A stretch of 40,836 nucleotides of DNA, from assembly GCA_002431965.1 (NCBI GenBank), contig DJEW01000019.1:13208-54043 (forward strand), given 5' to 3'. The notes under the pieces were generated by a model, which worked only from the letters and a program-made list of their open reading frames with translations, did not search any database and was not told the DNA's origin. Positions within the stretch are counted from its first letter, which is position 1. The number at the start of each line of letters is the position of its first letter. Shown here piece after piece: positions 40,674-40,836 of the stretch. This DNA comes from Clostridiales bacterium UBA5888. GTDB lineage: Bacteria > Bacillota > Clostridia > Oscillospirales > Oscillospiraceae. The position numbers and the translations under genes were made by a program.

Positions 40674-40836
40674 AAAACGAAAAATAGCAGTGAGGCGTGG
40701 GCGGCGTGTCGCACACGCCTTCGCTATACAATTAAACAATCGCCTAAGATTTTGCATTTTTGCAATAAAAATTTGAAAAGCTATGTAAGTGCTTTGCGTT
40801 TACGCCGAACGATCTGTTGAGAATCCCGCCGCTGTC

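Overview
The window looks like the chromosome of a fairly GC-rich, anaerobic member of the Clostridia (Oscillospirales/Ruminococcaceae-like). This is inferred from AGGAGG-type ribosome sites, many near-consensus sigma-A promoters (TTGACA-N17-TATAAT type), Firmicutes-typical genes (RNase M5, RqcH, an infC-rpmI-rplT operon with a leader) and fermentative-anaerobe enzymes. No tRNA, rRNA, CRISPR array, complete prophage or complete insertion sequence is visible.

Layout. 1-1113: 3' part of rqcH. 1192-5751 (minus): histidine kinase and response regulator downstream of an unusual KaiC-like/PEP-synthase-like fusion protein. 5922-6870: an ECF-type S component, then a His-rich CsoR-like repressor with its own promoter and terminator. 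7216-14191: a FadR-type GntR regulator followed by a catabolic operon with split transketolase, TRAP transporter DctPQM, a zinc-dependent polyol-type dehydrogenase and a small zinc-ribbon membrane protein. 14310-19191 (minus): branched-chain amino acid ABC transporter livKHMGF, preceded by a 109-codon Ile/Val-rich leader ORF and a terminator that together look like an attenuator. 19798-20787 (minus): DEDDh exonuclease. 20937-24495: murF, a YjjG-like HAD phosphatase and two tandem MgtC/SapB proteins. 24584-29031 (minus): GldA/GldF/GldG-like ABC system with a DUF4340 protein. 29300-29548: small membrane protein. 29655-31278 (minus): RNase M5 and holA. 31437-34003: fumarase and malic enzyme. 34156-34360: a candidate invertible promoter, followed by a large secreted beta-helix-like protein (34428-36419). 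36587-37880 (minus): a secreted hypothetical protein and a double-OB SSB-like protein. 38013-39072: deoC and a convergent CmpB-like membrane protein. 39185-40624: infC-rpmI-rplT with leader and an AUC start codon.

How genes work together. FumC and malic enzyme form a fumarate to malate to pyruvate pair. The TRAP/dehydrogenase/transketolase set suggests import of a polyol or sugar acid, oxidation to a ketose and C2 transfer, with no kinase in the cluster. The liv genes form a complete uptake system whose leader suggests control by Ile/Val supply. The surface-protein gene has its only recognisable promoter inside a 153-bp segment bounded by perfect 26-bp inverted repeats, which suggests phase variation.

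The best candidates for undescribed biology are the liv leader attenuator, the invertible promoter, the KaiC/PEP-synthase-like fusion beside a two-component system, and the kinase-free transketolase/TRAP module.
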